Positions 8,107 to 17,418 are shown, counted from the first letter of the stretch. The stretch: DNA of 64,000 nt from Halodesulfovibrio aestuarii (GCF_050571805.1 NZ_CP192219.1), one strand, 5' to 3'. Made by a program: numbers and translations. Notes: a model not told the origin generated them from the letters alone.

Positions 8107-8191
8107 CGGCACCACCTTTCAACCGTAGGCAACATTAGAGCCGTACGGACACATTGCGACCTACTACTCCGCAATATGCATTATCATTCTG

Positions 8192-8701
8192 CTACAGTCC
8201 GAGGTTAGCGCGGTGCTGAGCAAGCTGATCCACACCGTTAATGATGCGTTTCATGTTCAGCACATCAATTTCGTGCACTTCTTTGCCATTCTGCGTGTAT
8301 TTGTAGAAACTCAGGTTTACTGTGTACTCGGTTGAAGACTCGCCGCCTTCTGACCACGCACCGGGAGCAATTTTAGTCACTTTGCCTGTCATGTTTACAG
8401 TTACGGGAGTAATCGTACCGTCGTAGCTTTCAAGGCTGCCTTTTGCTGTAAGCCGCACGCCACTGTCTTTGTTGACGCCGAACAGATTGAGTGTTTCCAC
8501 ACAATTTTTTGTTGTGGAGAAGGTTACAACAAGCTCTTCCATGCCTTTATCGAGCGAAATCGGTGCATCCATGCCACCGGCACGGAACTGTTCAAGTTTT
8601 AAGCTTAATTCAGGCAGTTTTACTTCTTTGAGGTTACCCGCAAAACCATACCCATCAACAAACAGGTTAGCACTTTTCAACACATTTTCTGCTACTGCCA
8701 T
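8192..8701 (-). CDS. Tail tube protein (gpFII-like)
   Basis: The 169-residue protein has the family length and pattern: N-terminal SANLFVDGYGFAGNLKEVKLPEL, the RAGGMDAP loop and a beta-rich C-terminal half ending near NGVDQLAQHRANLGL. FII subunits polymerise into the inner tube of contractile tails. The start overlaps the sheath stop by one base, which suggests coupled translation. Confidence 0.92.
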   Translation of the reverse strand: MAVAENVLKSANLFVDGYGFAGNLKEVKLPELSLKLEQFRAGGMDAPISLDKGMEELVVTFSTTKNCVETLNLFGVNKDSGVRLTAKGSLESYDGTITPVTVNMTGKVTKIAPGAWSEGGESSTEYTVNLSFYKYTQNGKEVHEIDVLNMKRIINGVDQLAQHRANLGL

Positions 8702-9903
8702 TACTGAAATACCTCCTCAACGTAGCCATTAGTCATACGGCTGCGGAATGTTACACGCTCTGCGGTGTATGCAGGAGTAAAGTCGAAATCAAAGTAGGTA
8801 TGGCCCTGTTCAATTTCGCTTGCACTGTTAATTTCTGCATCAACCCAGCATTTACCACCAAGAATAGCGCCCTTCTGCTCCATAGTGCGAAGGAACTGGT
8901 TTACAGATTCCTGCACCGCTTCAAAATAGATACGCCCTACAGGTCTATCCACTGCCCACATGTGTGCCTGCTGGATAGATTCGTTAATCATATCCGCAAT
9001 ACGACGGGTAGAAAGGAAGGACCAACGAGCATCGCTTGATGTAGTACGGTTACCCCACAGTCTGTAGCCATCTTCACAAATAATGGTGGCAACTTTGTTT
9101 TCGTTCAGCACGTTTGCTTCACTTGCAGTATCGCCAAGCTCAAACGGAATAGGTCGCGCAGTGCCGGAAATTCCCAGAATCTCCTGGTTAGAAGGAGACC
9201 ACCAGAAACCTTTATCCGCGTCAGTTTTGGCAATAAGGCCGGCAACACGCGCGGAAGCAGGTTCATCCTCAAACACGCCATTGCGGTATACAGTTACGAA
9301 TGGCGCAACAATGTAAACGCGGGCAGAGCCGAACAGTTTGGCATCCTGCATTGCTGCTTCAGAATCTGAACTACAGCCATCTTTAATAGCAATTGCGTTA
9401 AGTCTGTCTGCAATAGTTTCCAATTCAGCAGCAACAGGGTTTTTAAGGTAGGTTCCTGCATTGTCAGGATCTTCATAACGCTGATGCGTGAAGCCCGGAG
9501 CGAGCAGGAGTTTCGGTTTAACAGCGCACTTGGATTTTGCACCAAGGAATGCATGCACACCCTTCATACCTGTAACGTCAGTACCACCGACAACATTTGT
9601 CATAGTGGCTTTTTCGTCTGCACCTTCTGCAACACGTACAACAACCACAAGGCCGTGATGCTGATCAAAAATCGCATCCATTGCATTCGGGAGTGTACCG
9701 GCACGATTGCCTGTTGTGTCCAGTTTAGCTGCCTTAAGCGGGCTGCCATAAATCAATACCGGAGTATCAAGCGGAAATTCTGTTTCGTCCGCATCCGGAG
9801 CGGTACCGACAATACCGATCACTGAAGAGCGGACTACCTTAACTGGACGGCCACCTTCGTCGATCTCAATAAATTCGACACCATGTAAAAAATCTGTACT
9901 CAT
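8701..9903 (-). CDS. Tail sheath protein (gpFI-like)
   Basis: The 400-residue sheath subunit shows the standard opening (FLHGVEFIEIDEGGRPVKVV then SSVIGIVGTAP), the WWSPSNQEILGI motif near residue 235, EDGYRLWGNRTTSSD (about 280) and the C-terminal handshake domain beginning near DARWSFLSTRRIADMI. It contracts around the tube to drive it into the target cell. Length matches P2 FI (about 395), so the particle should have a contractile tail. Confidence 0.94.
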   Translation of the reverse strand: MSTDFLHGVEFIEIDEGGRPVKVVRSSVIGIVGTAPDADETEFPLDTPVLIYGSPLKAAKLDTTGNRAGTLPNAMDAIFDQHHGLVVVVRVAEGADEKATMTNVVGGTDVTGMKGVHAFLGAKSKCAVKPKLLLAPGFTHQRYEDPDNAGTYLKNPVAAELETIADRLNAIAIKDGCSSDSEAAMQDAKLFGSARVYIVAPFVTVYRNGVFEDEPASARVAGLIAKTDADKGFWWSPSNQEILGISGTARPIPFELGDTASEANVLNENKVATIICEDGYRLWGNRTTSSDARWSFLSTRRIADMINESIQQAHMWAVDRPVGRIYFEAVQESVNQFLRTMEQKGAILGGKCWVDAEINSASEIEQGHTYFDFDFTPAYTAERVTFRSRMTNGYVEEVFQ

Positions 9904-9918
9904 GTGTTACAATCCTCA

Positions 9919-10248
9919 CTATGTATCTTGGGTTAAACATTCATCTAATTTTATATTGAGCGCTGCGAGTTCTTCCCGCAACGCTTCTGCCTGATCTTCA
10001 AGCTCTTCAAGCCGCGCCTCGTCCTCTTCTGTTGCTCTACCTGCAACTTTTGCGCGTAATGGACGCACAGAAGCGAGGTCGTTAGCGGTGAGCAGCTGTT
10101 GGATTTCGGTAATACGTTGTTGTGTAAGTTCACATTCTGTTGGCAATGATGGCGGATTTTGCGCATCCCACTCATCAACTTCATAATAACCATCTGGCTT
10201 TACTTCCCAAACTTCTGGATTCCCTTCAGGGCTTACATATATAGGCAT
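9919..10248 (-). CDS. Tail fibre assembly chaperone 1
   Basis: The 109-residue protein opens with a short beta part (MPIYVSPEGNPEVWEV) followed by a long coiled coil (about residues 38-105). Its ELTQQRITEIQQLLTAND segment recurs almost unchanged in chaperone 3 at 13368-13847. It lies 5 bases after fibre 1, the usual fibre-chaperone order, and presumably folds or trimerises that fibre tip. Confidence 0.75.
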   Translation of the reverse strand: MPIYVSPEGNPEVWEVKPDGYYEVDEWDAQNPPSLPTECELTQQRITEIQQLLTANDLASVRPLRAKVAGRATEEDEARLEELEDQAEALREELAALNIKLDECLTQDT

Positions 10249-10253
10249 AATTT

Positions 10254-11624
10254 TTACCTTAAATATTCTTTGATAACGATAAGTCCATTGCCTCCATGAC
10301 CAGAGCGAGTTAACGTTGCATGCATATCTCTACCAGCACCGCCACCACCATTGTGACCGTCCAGAATTGTAGGTAATGGCGTCCCCACGGAGTTTACTCC
10401 AACACCATTGCCTCCCCAATATGAAGCTCCTCCAGCACCGCCGTAGCCTTCGTTGCTACCAAAATCACCGCCGCCACCATACAAGTTTATATCACCACCA
10501 CTAGCACCATCCCCCTTACCACCACTGTTAGCCATTACAGGGCGATTACCGCCGTAACCATATTGATATTTAAAACTGCTGTTCCCGCCATTACTCCCTT
10601 CTCCAGAAGTCCCAATCCCTCCGGCACCAACTACAATGGTTTCACTACCTCCTAAATCGGAGGCCAAATATGCTTTGATTGATGTACCACCAGCACCGCC
10701 ACCGCCCGCACCAGTACTAAATAATAGTCCCCCACTTCCTCCACCTCCTGTCACAGTTACTTCGGCTGCGATGAGGTTTGCAGGCTTCGTATATGTTCCG
10801 GAGCTAGTAAAAGTTACAATATTTATGGACTGGGTACCGGAAGCAGGTAGCCAACTTTGACCAGCTTCGTTTTTAGTAAGCACCTCTCCAACAGATCCCC
10901 CTGTTGGCACGTGCACGGCAGTATCTCCGGTATGTGCCACAATCTTCTTGTACACCGCATTCACAGCTTTCGACGTTGCGATCTTAACTGTACTGGTAGA
11001 CGTACACGCACTGCTCATTACTGACTTGAGTAATTCCCATACACCTATTGGAGTACAAGCAAGATCACTTGCCGTTTTAGCTGTATGCTCTTCTACTGTT
11101 GCAAGACGCACAAAACCTGTTTGTGCTGTGGTTGCAAATCGATGCGCTTCCGGATCTGCATTGTGGTCAAGCACATCCTGCTTGGTTGCCAAAGCTACAG
11201 CAGTATCAATGACAAGACTCACATCATCCGCATTCTCAAAATGCAGGGGCAGACGAACCACCAGATCACGCACGGAGCCATTTACGGCAACGGGCTTTTC
11301 GGTATCAGGGAAATTGCCGACGCAGAACAGCTTGCCGCTTTCATCCAACAAGCCCACTTCTCGAATAGTGAAGCCGCCTGTATCTGCTGGAATGGCAAAT
11401 TCAAAAATGAAGGTATTAGGATCGTCAGAATCAACTTTGATTCCAGCAACTTCTCCTCGCCACACTTCGTTAACAAGGGTTGTCATGCCCTTGTTAGGGA
11501 TAACAGCAAGACCATTCCCATCACCGACAACGGCGTGTGTCAGGGAAAAGCTCTGGCCTTGCGTGGAAGCAAGCCCCAAGGCTTGGAGTCCTGTATCCGT
11601 AACTACGGTATAAAAATCAGGCAT
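10254..11624 (-). CDS. Tail fibre protein 1, glycine-rich tip
   Basis: Starts at the ATG preceded by GGAGAGAAT. The 456 residues fall into three parts. Residues 1 to about 155 are the shared gpH-like baseplate-anchoring domain (MPDFYTVVTDTGLQALGLAS). A middle stretch to about 255 is shared with fibre 3. The C-terminal 190 residues contain many GG repeats (TGGGGSGG, GAGGGGAGG, GGAGGASYWGGNG), like the polyglycine-II adhesin tips known from phage tail fibres. The tip would decide which surface receptor is recognised. Confidence 0.88.
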   Translation of the reverse strand: MPDFYTVVTDTGLQALGLASTQGQSFSLTHAVVGDGNGLAVIPNKGMTTLVNEVWRGEVAGIKVDSDDPNTFIFEFAIPADTGGFTIREVGLLDESGKLFCVGNFPDTEKPVAVNGSVRDLVVRLPLHFENADDVSLVIDTAVALATKQDVLDHNADPEAHRFATTAQTGFVRLATVEEHTAKTASDLACTPIGVWELLKSVMSSACTSTSTVKIATSKAVNAVYKKIVAHTGDTAVHVPTGGSVGEVLTKNEAGQSWLPASGTQSINIVTFTSSGTYTKPANLIAAEVTVTGGGGSGGLLFSTGAGGGGAGGTSIKAYLASDLGGSETIVVGAGGIGTSGEGSNGGNSSFKYQYGYGGNRPVMANSGGKGDGASGGDINLYGGGGDFGSNEGYGGAGGASYWGGNGVGVNSVGTPLPTILDGHNGGGGAGRDMHATLTRSGHGGNGLIVIKEYLR

Positions 11625-11651
11625 ATTCTCTCCAGATTTATGACAACTCAG
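11170..11651. repeat. Fibre N-terminus repeat, copy 1
   Basis: Nearly identical at DNA level to 12720-13198 and 15114-15571, including the ribosome site of copies 1 and 2. The three direct repeats code for the fibre anchoring domain and could recombine. An extra 235 bases on the downstream side (10935-11169) match copy 3 only (14879-15113). Confidence 0.85.
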
Positions 11652-11816
11652 CACCACACATCACCACAGTACCAAGCTGTATTTACACTGCTTTTTTCGA
11701 TAAAATTTCAATCAAACTTAAAACGGGTAGCAACAGTAAGCCCCCACCACACGGAACACTGCCACAAATTTTGTCAACACTGTCAGGGAAAGATAAACGA
11801 TCATCTGCGACGTCGG

Positions 11817-12164
11817 TTAGTTCTTCGGCTTTTTCAACCATTGACACTTTTTCAAAAATGACAGCTTTGTGGAGCCCTTCGTTGACGCACTCTGGCCTTC
11901 TGGTGATTCCGGCTTGGCAAATCTTGCGCCTTCTGGAATCTGCCCTTCAACTGCCGTTATTTCGTGTTCAGAACCGTCCGGCATGTAGTATTTTGTTCCA
12001 CGCATATCCTGCACATAATCCCACGCTTCACCGTTCCACTTAGGATAGAACCCTTCGCGTTGTTCCGGAGCTTCACGAGTTGCATTCAACGGTGGAAAAT
12101 TGTCAGGATTCGCATAGCCGGAATACGAGTAGTACCCGTGTTCATTAAAATAATGATTTTGCAT
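11817..12164 (-). CDS. Tail fibre assembly chaperone 2
   Basis: I place the start at 12164, seven bases after GGAG at the end of fibre 2. The 115-residue protein has NHYFNEHGYYSYSGYANPD and EGFYPKWNGEAWDYVQDMRG, the W-rich pattern of the caudoviral fibre-assembly (gpG/Tfa) family, and ends SFLKKCQWLKKPKN, the same tail motif as chaperone 3. It directly follows fibre 2 and so should serve that fibre. Confidence 0.85.
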   Translation of the reverse strand: MQNHYFNEHGYYSYSGYANPDNFPPLNATREAPEQREGFYPKWNGEAWDYVQDMRGTKYYMPDGSEHEITAVEGQIPEGARFAKPESPEGQSASTKGSTKLSFLKKCQWLKKPKN

Positions 12165-12166
12165 AA

Positions 12167-13174
12167 TCACACTCCAAGTGGCGGAAGATAGATTGCAGGG
12201 ATGAAGCCATAGTTTTTTGGGCGATTTTCGTGAGAGGTTGGAACGATGCGTGATACGTCCAAGCCCAAACCGCTTCTCAAGATAGTACTAGTGCCAGTTG
12301 CACCAGATAAACTTTCTCCTGTCGCAAAAAGTGCTCCATTTTCATAGTCATTTTTTGTTTCGCCATGCTGCATCAGCATTTGACCTGTTATGTTACGTAT
12401 TGCATCTCCCTGCGTACTACCAACAGACCGACTCCCCCCATCAACAAAGCGTGGAAAATACCCGTCTCCATTTTCATCAAAGACATTCGGCATAAACACA
12501 TGTGTTTCATTTTCGATTACACGATGCGCTGCCTTGTATGCTGCACTCATAGAGAGCAGCGTCTTACCTGCATCTGAAGTTTTAAGCAGCCCTTCACCGT
12601 TCGGTACATAGTGGTGTGGTGGCAGCTCGTCTGGAGGAAAAGGAACCGGATAAATGTGTCCGGCTGGCATAGTCCAACAGGCATCAATGATACGCTGAGT
12701 CAATGCATCCATCCCATTCTTCACGTCCTGCTTAGTGGCAATTGCCACAGCGGTATCAATGACAAGACTCACATCATCCGCATTCTCAAAATGCAGGGGC
12801 AGACGAACCACCAGATCACGTACAGAGCCATTGACGGCAACAGGCTTACCTGTCTCTGGGAAATTGCCGATGCAGAACAGCTTGCCGCTTTCATCCAGCA
12901 AACCGACTTCTCGAATCGTAAAGCCGCCAACATCTGCTGGAATGGCAAATTCAAAAGTGAAGGTGTTAGAATCGTCCGAATCAACTTTGACTCCAGCAAC
13001 CTCTCCGCGCCATACTTCGTTAACCAGAGCTGTCATGCCTTTGTTTGGAATAACGGCAAGACCGTTCCCGTCACCGACAACGGCATGCGTCAGGGAAAAG
13101 CTCTGGCCTTGCGCGGAAGCAAGCCCCAAGGCTTGAAGTCCTGTATCCGTAACTACGGTATAAAAATCAGGCAT
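12167..13174 (-). CDS. Tail fibre protein 2
   Basis: The 335-residue fibre is the shortest of the three. Residues 1-150 are the shared anchoring domain. The C-terminal part (from about residue 165) has PAGHIYPVPFPPDELPPHHYVPNG-like and FPRFVDGGSRSVGSTQGDAIRN segments. These are typical of collar-type fibre tips with a metal or knob domain and a closing SHENRPKNYGFIPAIYLP signature. The end couples to chaperone 2. Confidence 0.88.
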   Translation of the reverse strand: MPDFYTVVTDTGLQALGLASAQGQSFSLTHAVVGDGNGLAVIPNKGMTALVNEVWRGEVAGVKVDSDDSNTFTFEFAIPADVGGFTIREVGLLDESGKLFCIGNFPETGKPVAVNGSVRDLVVRLPLHFENADDVSLVIDTAVAIATKQDVKNGMDALTQRIIDACWTMPAGHIYPVPFPPDELPPHHYVPNGEGLLKTSDAGKTLLSMSAAYKAAHRVIENETHVFMPNVFDENGDGYFPRFVDGGSRSVGSTQGDAIRNITGQMLMQHGETKNDYENGALFATGESLSGATGTSTILRSGLGLDVSRIVPTSHENRPKNYGFIPAIYLPPLGV

Positions 13175-13198
13175 ATTCTCTCCAGATTTATGACAACA
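12720..13198. repeat. Fibre N-terminus repeat, copy 2
   Basis: Second copy of the repeat described at 11170-11651, covering the anchoring domain and ribosome site of fibre 2. Confidence 0.85.
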
Positions 13199-13367
13199 CA
13201 GCATCTTTCTTCATTACAGCACCCTGTTGTCTCACTCTGCTTTTTCAAATTTTACGTTGGCCACACTAAAAACTGTTCGTTATTACACCGCAAAAAACGG
13301 TACCAAATGCTATTCATTAACTACGTAACGCTGTCGGGTTAAGAGAAACTATCCTCTGCGGCTTCGG

Positions 13368-13847
13368 TTAGTTCTTCCCCATGCGCAGCCAATTGCACTT
13401 TTTCAAGAACGACTGCTTTGTGGAACTCTGCTCTGGTTGACTCTGGTCTTCAGAAGATTCAGGATTGGTCAATGCTACGAGTTCTGACCGCAACGCTTGT
13501 GCCTGTGTTTCAAGCTCAACAAGACGAGCTTTATCCGCGTCTGTTGCTGTACCTGCTGCTTTTGCGCGTAATGGACGTACAGAAGCAGAGTCATTTGCGG
13601 TGAGCAGCTGTTGGATTTCGATAATGCGTTGTTGTGTGAGCTCCTGCTCTGTTGGTTCAGGTAGAGCCGGTGGTTCCACGGCAATAGGATGGCCGTTTTC
13701 ATCTAGCTGAATAACCTTTCCTTGTTCCAATGCTCTTACAAGAGCAGAATGTTCCTCTAATGTAATAGGAACAGCTCGCTGCGGAATCTCTTGATGCACT
13801 GTAGAAAGGTAAAAACCACCAGATTCAGGGTCATAATATCTCTTCAT
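13368..13847 (-). CDS. Tail fibre assembly chaperone 3
   Basis: The 159-residue protein looks like a composite. Its N-terminus (KRYYDPESGGFYLSTVHQEIPQRAVPITLEEHSALV) is a Tfa-like head. The middle is the coiled coil shared with chaperone 1 (ELTQQRIIEIQQLLTAND). Its end, SFLKKCNWLRMGKN, is shared with chaperone 2. This mosaic structure is a sign of past exchange between the cassettes. It begins one base after the fibre 3 stop. Confidence 0.85.
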   Translation of the reverse strand: MKRYYDPESGGFYLSTVHQEIPQRAVPITLEEHSALVRALEQGKVIQLDENGHPIAVEPPALPEPTEQELTQQRIIEIQQLLTANDSASVRPLRAKAAGTATDADKARLVELETQAQALRSELVALTNPESSEDQSQPEQSSTKQSFLKKCNWLRMGKN

Positions 13848-13848
13848 T

Positions 13849-15570
13849 TTATTTACCTATTGCATTCCAATATATGTTACGACCATTAGCTAAATGCGAT
13901 AGAACATTAAGAATAGCTTCGAAGCCAGTTAACTTGGGTACAGCCACACTAACAATTGCAGTATCATATCGATACATTCCGTTTATGACATCCAAGTCAT
14001 ACGAGTTAACTCCTACACCATAAGTGATTGTTATTGAGCTATAGTCTGTAAAAGCAACTGGAAATACTTGGTCAATATTATGGTATGAAGCATTTACAAG
14101 ATTGACGGTGCACCAACGTTGTTCAATAAATCCGTCAGGACGCCGCCAAGCTTTCCCCGGAACCAACTCCACCCACTCGGAACGATCAACCTTGTTTCCA
14201 TTAATTGCCGCCACCTGCTGCGCAAGAGCCTGCATATCAATCTGTCCAGCATTAATGGCCACATCAAATGCTTTGATGCACGGAAGAACATAGGAGGTCT
14301 TCGGGCGGTTTTCTTCGGCGGTTGGGACGACACGAGAAGCTCTAAAGTCAACATCACCAATCTGGTTTCCTGAACCAGCGGAAGGAGTTGAACTGACAAC
14401 AGTACTAACAAATGCACCGTCTGTTGTAGTTAGTACACCTGATATTCGACCGACTGTGCCTGTGATCTCACGAATCGCATCCCCAGCCCAATCACCAGCC
14501 GCCTTGTCTCCATGAGCCGCCGCAAAGTATTTGGTATAGCAAGGCAAAATGAAGTAGTCCCCGCCGTCCCAACAGTACTTACCGCAAGAGCCATCTTGTA
14601 CTGCGGCCTCAGCATCCCACGCGGCTTCATCTGTAAGGTACGTCCCACACTTCTTCATCCATTCGAAAAGCTGCGGAGCTAAACTGCAAAGTATCTTCTG
14701 CTTCACGTTGACAGGAATTGTACCGGGCAAGGCTTCTCCAGTTGTAGAGAAGCAAAGTTCACCAACAGGAACACCTGCAACGGCCCCCCATGCTATACTC
14801 CCATCTTCCTGCTTTATAAGCACCTGCCCCGCCTCACCTACATCAAGCGGCAATCCGTGGGGAGCCGTGTCGCCCAAGTGTGTTGTGATCTTCTTGTACA
14901 CCTCGTTCACAGCCATTGACGTTGCAACCTTGACTGTACTGGTAGACGTACACGCACTGCTCATTACAGACTTAAGTAATTCCCATACGCCTATTGGAGT
15001 ACAAGCAAGATCACTTGCAGTTTTAGCTACATGCTCTTCATCTGTTGCAAGACGCACAAAGCCTGTTTGTGCTGTTGTCGCAAGTCTGTGCGCTAACGGA
15101 TCTGCATTATGATCAAGCACGTCCTGCTTTGTTGCCAACGCAACTGCTGTATCAATGACTAGATTCACTTCATCCGCATTTTCAAAATGCAGAGGCAGAC
15201 GAACTACCAGATCACGCACGGAGCCATTGACGGCAACGGGCTTTTCCGTATCCGGAAAATTGCCGATGCAAAACAGATTGCCGCTTTCATCCAACAAACC
15301 GACTTCTCGAATCGTAAAGCCGCCTGTATCTGCTGGAATGGCAAATTCAAAAATAAAGGTATTAGGATCGTCAGAATCAACTTTGATTCCTGCAACCTCT
15401 CCGCGCCATACTTCGTTAACCAGAGCTGTCATGCCTTTGTTTGGAATAACGGCAAGACCGTTCCCGTCACCGACAACGGCGTGTGTCAGGGAAAAACTCT
15501 GGCCTTGCGTGGAAGCAAGCCCCAAGGCTTGAAGTCCTGTATCAGTAACTACGGTGTAAAAATCAGGCAT
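13849..15570 (-). CDS. Tail fibre protein 3 (main gpH-like fibre)
   Basis: At 573 residues it is the longest fibre and the one adjoining gene I, where the ancestral fibre gene H normally sits. Residues 1-155 are the anchoring domain, to about 230 shared with fibre 1. Next comes a collar-like region (GELCFSTTGEALPGTIP, then WDGGDYFILPCYTKYF, SRVVPTAEENRPKTSYVLP). A distinct C-terminal tip of about 100 residues (KAWRRPDGFIEQRW onward) follows. Such tips bind the receptor on the target bacterium. Confidence 0.9.
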   Translation of the reverse strand: MPDFYTVVTDTGLQALGLASTQGQSFSLTHAVVGDGNGLAVIPNKGMTALVNEVWRGEVAGIKVDSDDPNTFIFEFAIPADTGGFTIREVGLLDESGNLFCIGNFPDTEKPVAVNGSVRDLVVRLPLHFENADEVNLVIDTAVALATKQDVLDHNADPLAHRLATTAQTGFVRLATDEEHVAKTASDLACTPIGVWELLKSVMSSACTSTSTVKVATSMAVNEVYKKITTHLGDTAPHGLPLDVGEAGQVLIKQEDGSIAWGAVAGVPVGELCFSTTGEALPGTIPVNVKQKILCSLAPQLFEWMKKCGTYLTDEAAWDAEAAVQDGSCGKYCWDGGDYFILPCYTKYFAAAHGDKAAGDWAGDAIREITGTVGRISGVLTTTDGAFVSTVVSSTPSAGSGNQIGDVDFRASRVVPTAEENRPKTSYVLPCIKAFDVAINAGQIDMQALAQQVAAINGNKVDRSEWVELVPGKAWRRPDGFIEQRWCTVNLVNASYHNIDQVFPVAFTDYSSITITYGVGVNSYDLDVINGMYRYDTAIVSVAVPKLTGFEAILNVLSHLANGRNIYWNAIGK

Positions 15571-15571
15571 A
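15114..15571. repeat. Fibre N-terminus repeat, copy 3
   Basis: Third copy of the fibre repeat. It differs from the other two just upstream of the start codon, where it carries AGGAATTATT rather than GGAGAGAAT. Confidence 0.8.
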
Positions 15572-15578
15572 ATAATTC

Positions 15579-16130
15579 CTAGTTAGCTTTAATGCGCCCT
15601 AATTCATAAATGGTCACAAACTCACCGCAGAATACAGCACTGGATACAAGCGGCTTTTGCGTCAACGCTGCTGGTGTGAGCGCAATTTTCCCAAGATGGG
15701 AGCGACAGTTCTTCGCCGCATTCACAACTCGTTCAACTTCTTGATAGGTTGCTTCTTCCGCTTTGTATCCCGCGGGAAGCTGTACCTCTAAGTCATAGGT
15801 TGCGGGTGCGCCCTTCGGTTCTGTTTCCCACCATTGAATTGCACGCACCGCAATGCCCAGCGCGCCTAAAGCTTCTTCAACGGCTCCGCATGTGCCTTTC
15901 TTTTTATGTACACTAATAGAACGGGCTGTTATCTGCCGTTTCTGCTCATCGCTCCACTCCTCGTTCCACTCATCCACAGAGCGCTCGTAGGCCAGCCATG
16001 GAAGCGTGGCCATAGGGCTTTGGGATGGATTACGAATCCTGTCGATAAGCACAGGCAGGGAAAACGAACGGGCACACGTTTTTTCAAGAGCGCGTTCATA
16101 CTTGGTGGCATTCGATGGAAGCAACGACAT
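15579..16130 (-). CDS. Baseplate/tail protein gpI-like
   Basis: The 183-residue protein has the gpI signature: N-terminal ATKYERALEKTCARSF, then RNPSQSPMATLPWLAYERSVDEW (about 35-57), where most gpI proteins read LPWLAWALSVD. GpI links the wedge proteins to the fibres. The start overlaps J by one base. Confidence 0.92.
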   Translation of the reverse strand: MSLLPSNATKYERALEKTCARSFSLPVLIDRIRNPSQSPMATLPWLAYERSVDEWNEEWSDEQKRQITARSISVHKKKGTCGAVEEALGALGIAVRAIQWWETEPKGAPATYDLEVQLPAGYKAEEATYQEVERVVNAAKNCRSHLGKIALTPAALTQKPLVSSAVFCGEFVTIYELGRIKAN

Positions 16131-17020
16131 TAGACCGCCACCAGTTCACTATGCAGTGTAATATTGGTGCAGAATGCGGCCTCATGATTGTCATTCATGA
16201 TGTCTCCTGCCGGTTGCGTAATTTCCACACGGTGCACACCTGCAATATGCAGAGCTGCATCGATGCCGGATCGGGCTACGCACATGCCGAGAGCGTGGCT
16301 CTTAGCAACGTAGGTTTCCAGATTCTTCCGAGCCTCAACAAGAACAGACTCAGCAGACGGCCCGGGCATGAAATACAGAGTGGCATCTATCTGGTATTCT
16401 TTCACTGTCGCCGGTTTAATCTGCAAATAATCAGTAAACGGGCGAACATCGCCGTTAAAGACATCCTCCACAGAATCAAGCAATGCCTGATCCGGTACGC
16501 CGTTTCCTTTTTTAGAAAGGATGTACAAGTCTACTTCGACCGGAGCGGGAGACGCCGGATACGCATCCTTTACGCCCACAACAGACATCGCATGAAAAAT
16601 ATACGCTCCTTCAGGCCCCGCGGTGCTGAATCCTTCCGGCGCAAGCACAACACGTTTTCTGAAGTCGGCATCAGATTCATATGTTGGTGGCACAGGCGGA
16701 TATGCCTTAGGATCACCCGCATTCAACATCTTGCGTTTCAACGGAACACCAGCGGCAAGATGGTCTAAATCCTCAGCTTCAGCGTACGCAACAAGCACAG
16801 CCTTAACCGCCTCATTAATTCGCTGGCGCAGCAGTAATTCACGATACGCATTTGCCTCAAAAATCTTGTACGCAGGGTCAGATGACAACGGTGCCGTAAA
16901 ATCAGGATCAAGCTCTGCATGATAAGCAAGCATCTCCTGTAAGATCTGCTCCACGCTCAGATCTTCAATAATTTTAGGCGGTGCAAGGGTCGAAAGATCG
17001 ATTGCGTTAAATACACTCAT
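16130..17020 (-). CDS. Baseplate wedge protein gpJ-like
   Basis: The 296-residue protein fits the gpJ family of baseplate wedges, related to T4 gp6. It contains the early AYHAELDPDF and FEANAYRELLLRQRINEAVKAV helix, the LDHLAAGVPLKR segment (about 92) and the central PEGFSTAGPEGAYIFHAMSV motif. It overlaps W by 4 bases. Confidence 0.93.
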   Translation of the reverse strand: MSVFNAIDLSTLAPPKIIEDLSVEQILQEMLAYHAELDPDFTAPLSSDPAYKIFEANAYRELLLRQRINEAVKAVLVAYAEAEDLDHLAAGVPLKRKMLNAGDPKAYPPVPPTYESDADFRKRVVLAPEGFSTAGPEGAYIFHAMSVVGVKDAYPASPAPVEVDLYILSKKGNGVPDQALLDSVEDVFNGDVRPFTDYLQIKPATVKEYQIDATLYFMPGPSAESVLVEARKNLETYVAKSHALGMCVARSGIDAALHIAGVHRVEITQPAGDIMNDNHEAAFCTNITLHSELVAV

Positions 17021-17355
17021 TTTACTTCTACCCCCTCAAGCGTAATCTGCTTGCCGTCCGGCAGGTATTCACCCACCAGATCAAGCACAACAACGCCTTC
17101 ACGAGTTGACGCAATGCGTACACTCGTAAGTTTAAAGCGCGGCTCCCAGCGGTTTAACGCTTCCGCTGTGGCTGCATAAAATTCAAGAGAAGTTTCGGCG
17201 TTAACCGGTGCATCAATCAGGGCTGGCAACCGCGAACCATACTCACGGTTTAAAACGCGAGTACCAATTCGGGTTGACAGAATGTCGGCAATAGACTGCC
17301 GCAAATGTGCTATTCCGGAGAGTCTCGCTCCGGTGTCTTTATTGATACCTTTCAT
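17017..17355 (-). CDS. Baseplate protein gpW-like (gp25-like)
   Basis: The 112-residue protein has the gp25-like fold. LRQSIADILSTRIGTRVLNREYG is the typical helix and EPRF motif region (RWEPRFKLTSVRI near residue 70). It is part of the wedge core that triggers sheath contraction. Confidence 0.93.
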   Translation of the reverse strand: MKGINKDTGARLSGIAHLRQSIADILSTRIGTRVLNREYGSRLPALIDAPVNAETSLEFYAATAEALNRWEPRFKLTSVRIASTREGVVVLDLVGEYLPDGKQITLEGVEVK

Positions 17356-17418
17356 GCGGCCAATCTAGCAGCACGAGGTGGGTGGTTCCAGTGCGGTTTG
17401 AAACTATTTTAAAAGGTT

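Noticed and set aside
11085..11861. Long plus-strand frame of 258 codons over fibre 1
   Set aside because: Antisense shadow of the repeated fibre domain; similar frames recur at each repeat because the coding strand is conserved.
11170..15571. CRISPR or satellite array
   Set aside because: The repeats are three long protein-coding copies, not short spaced repeats.
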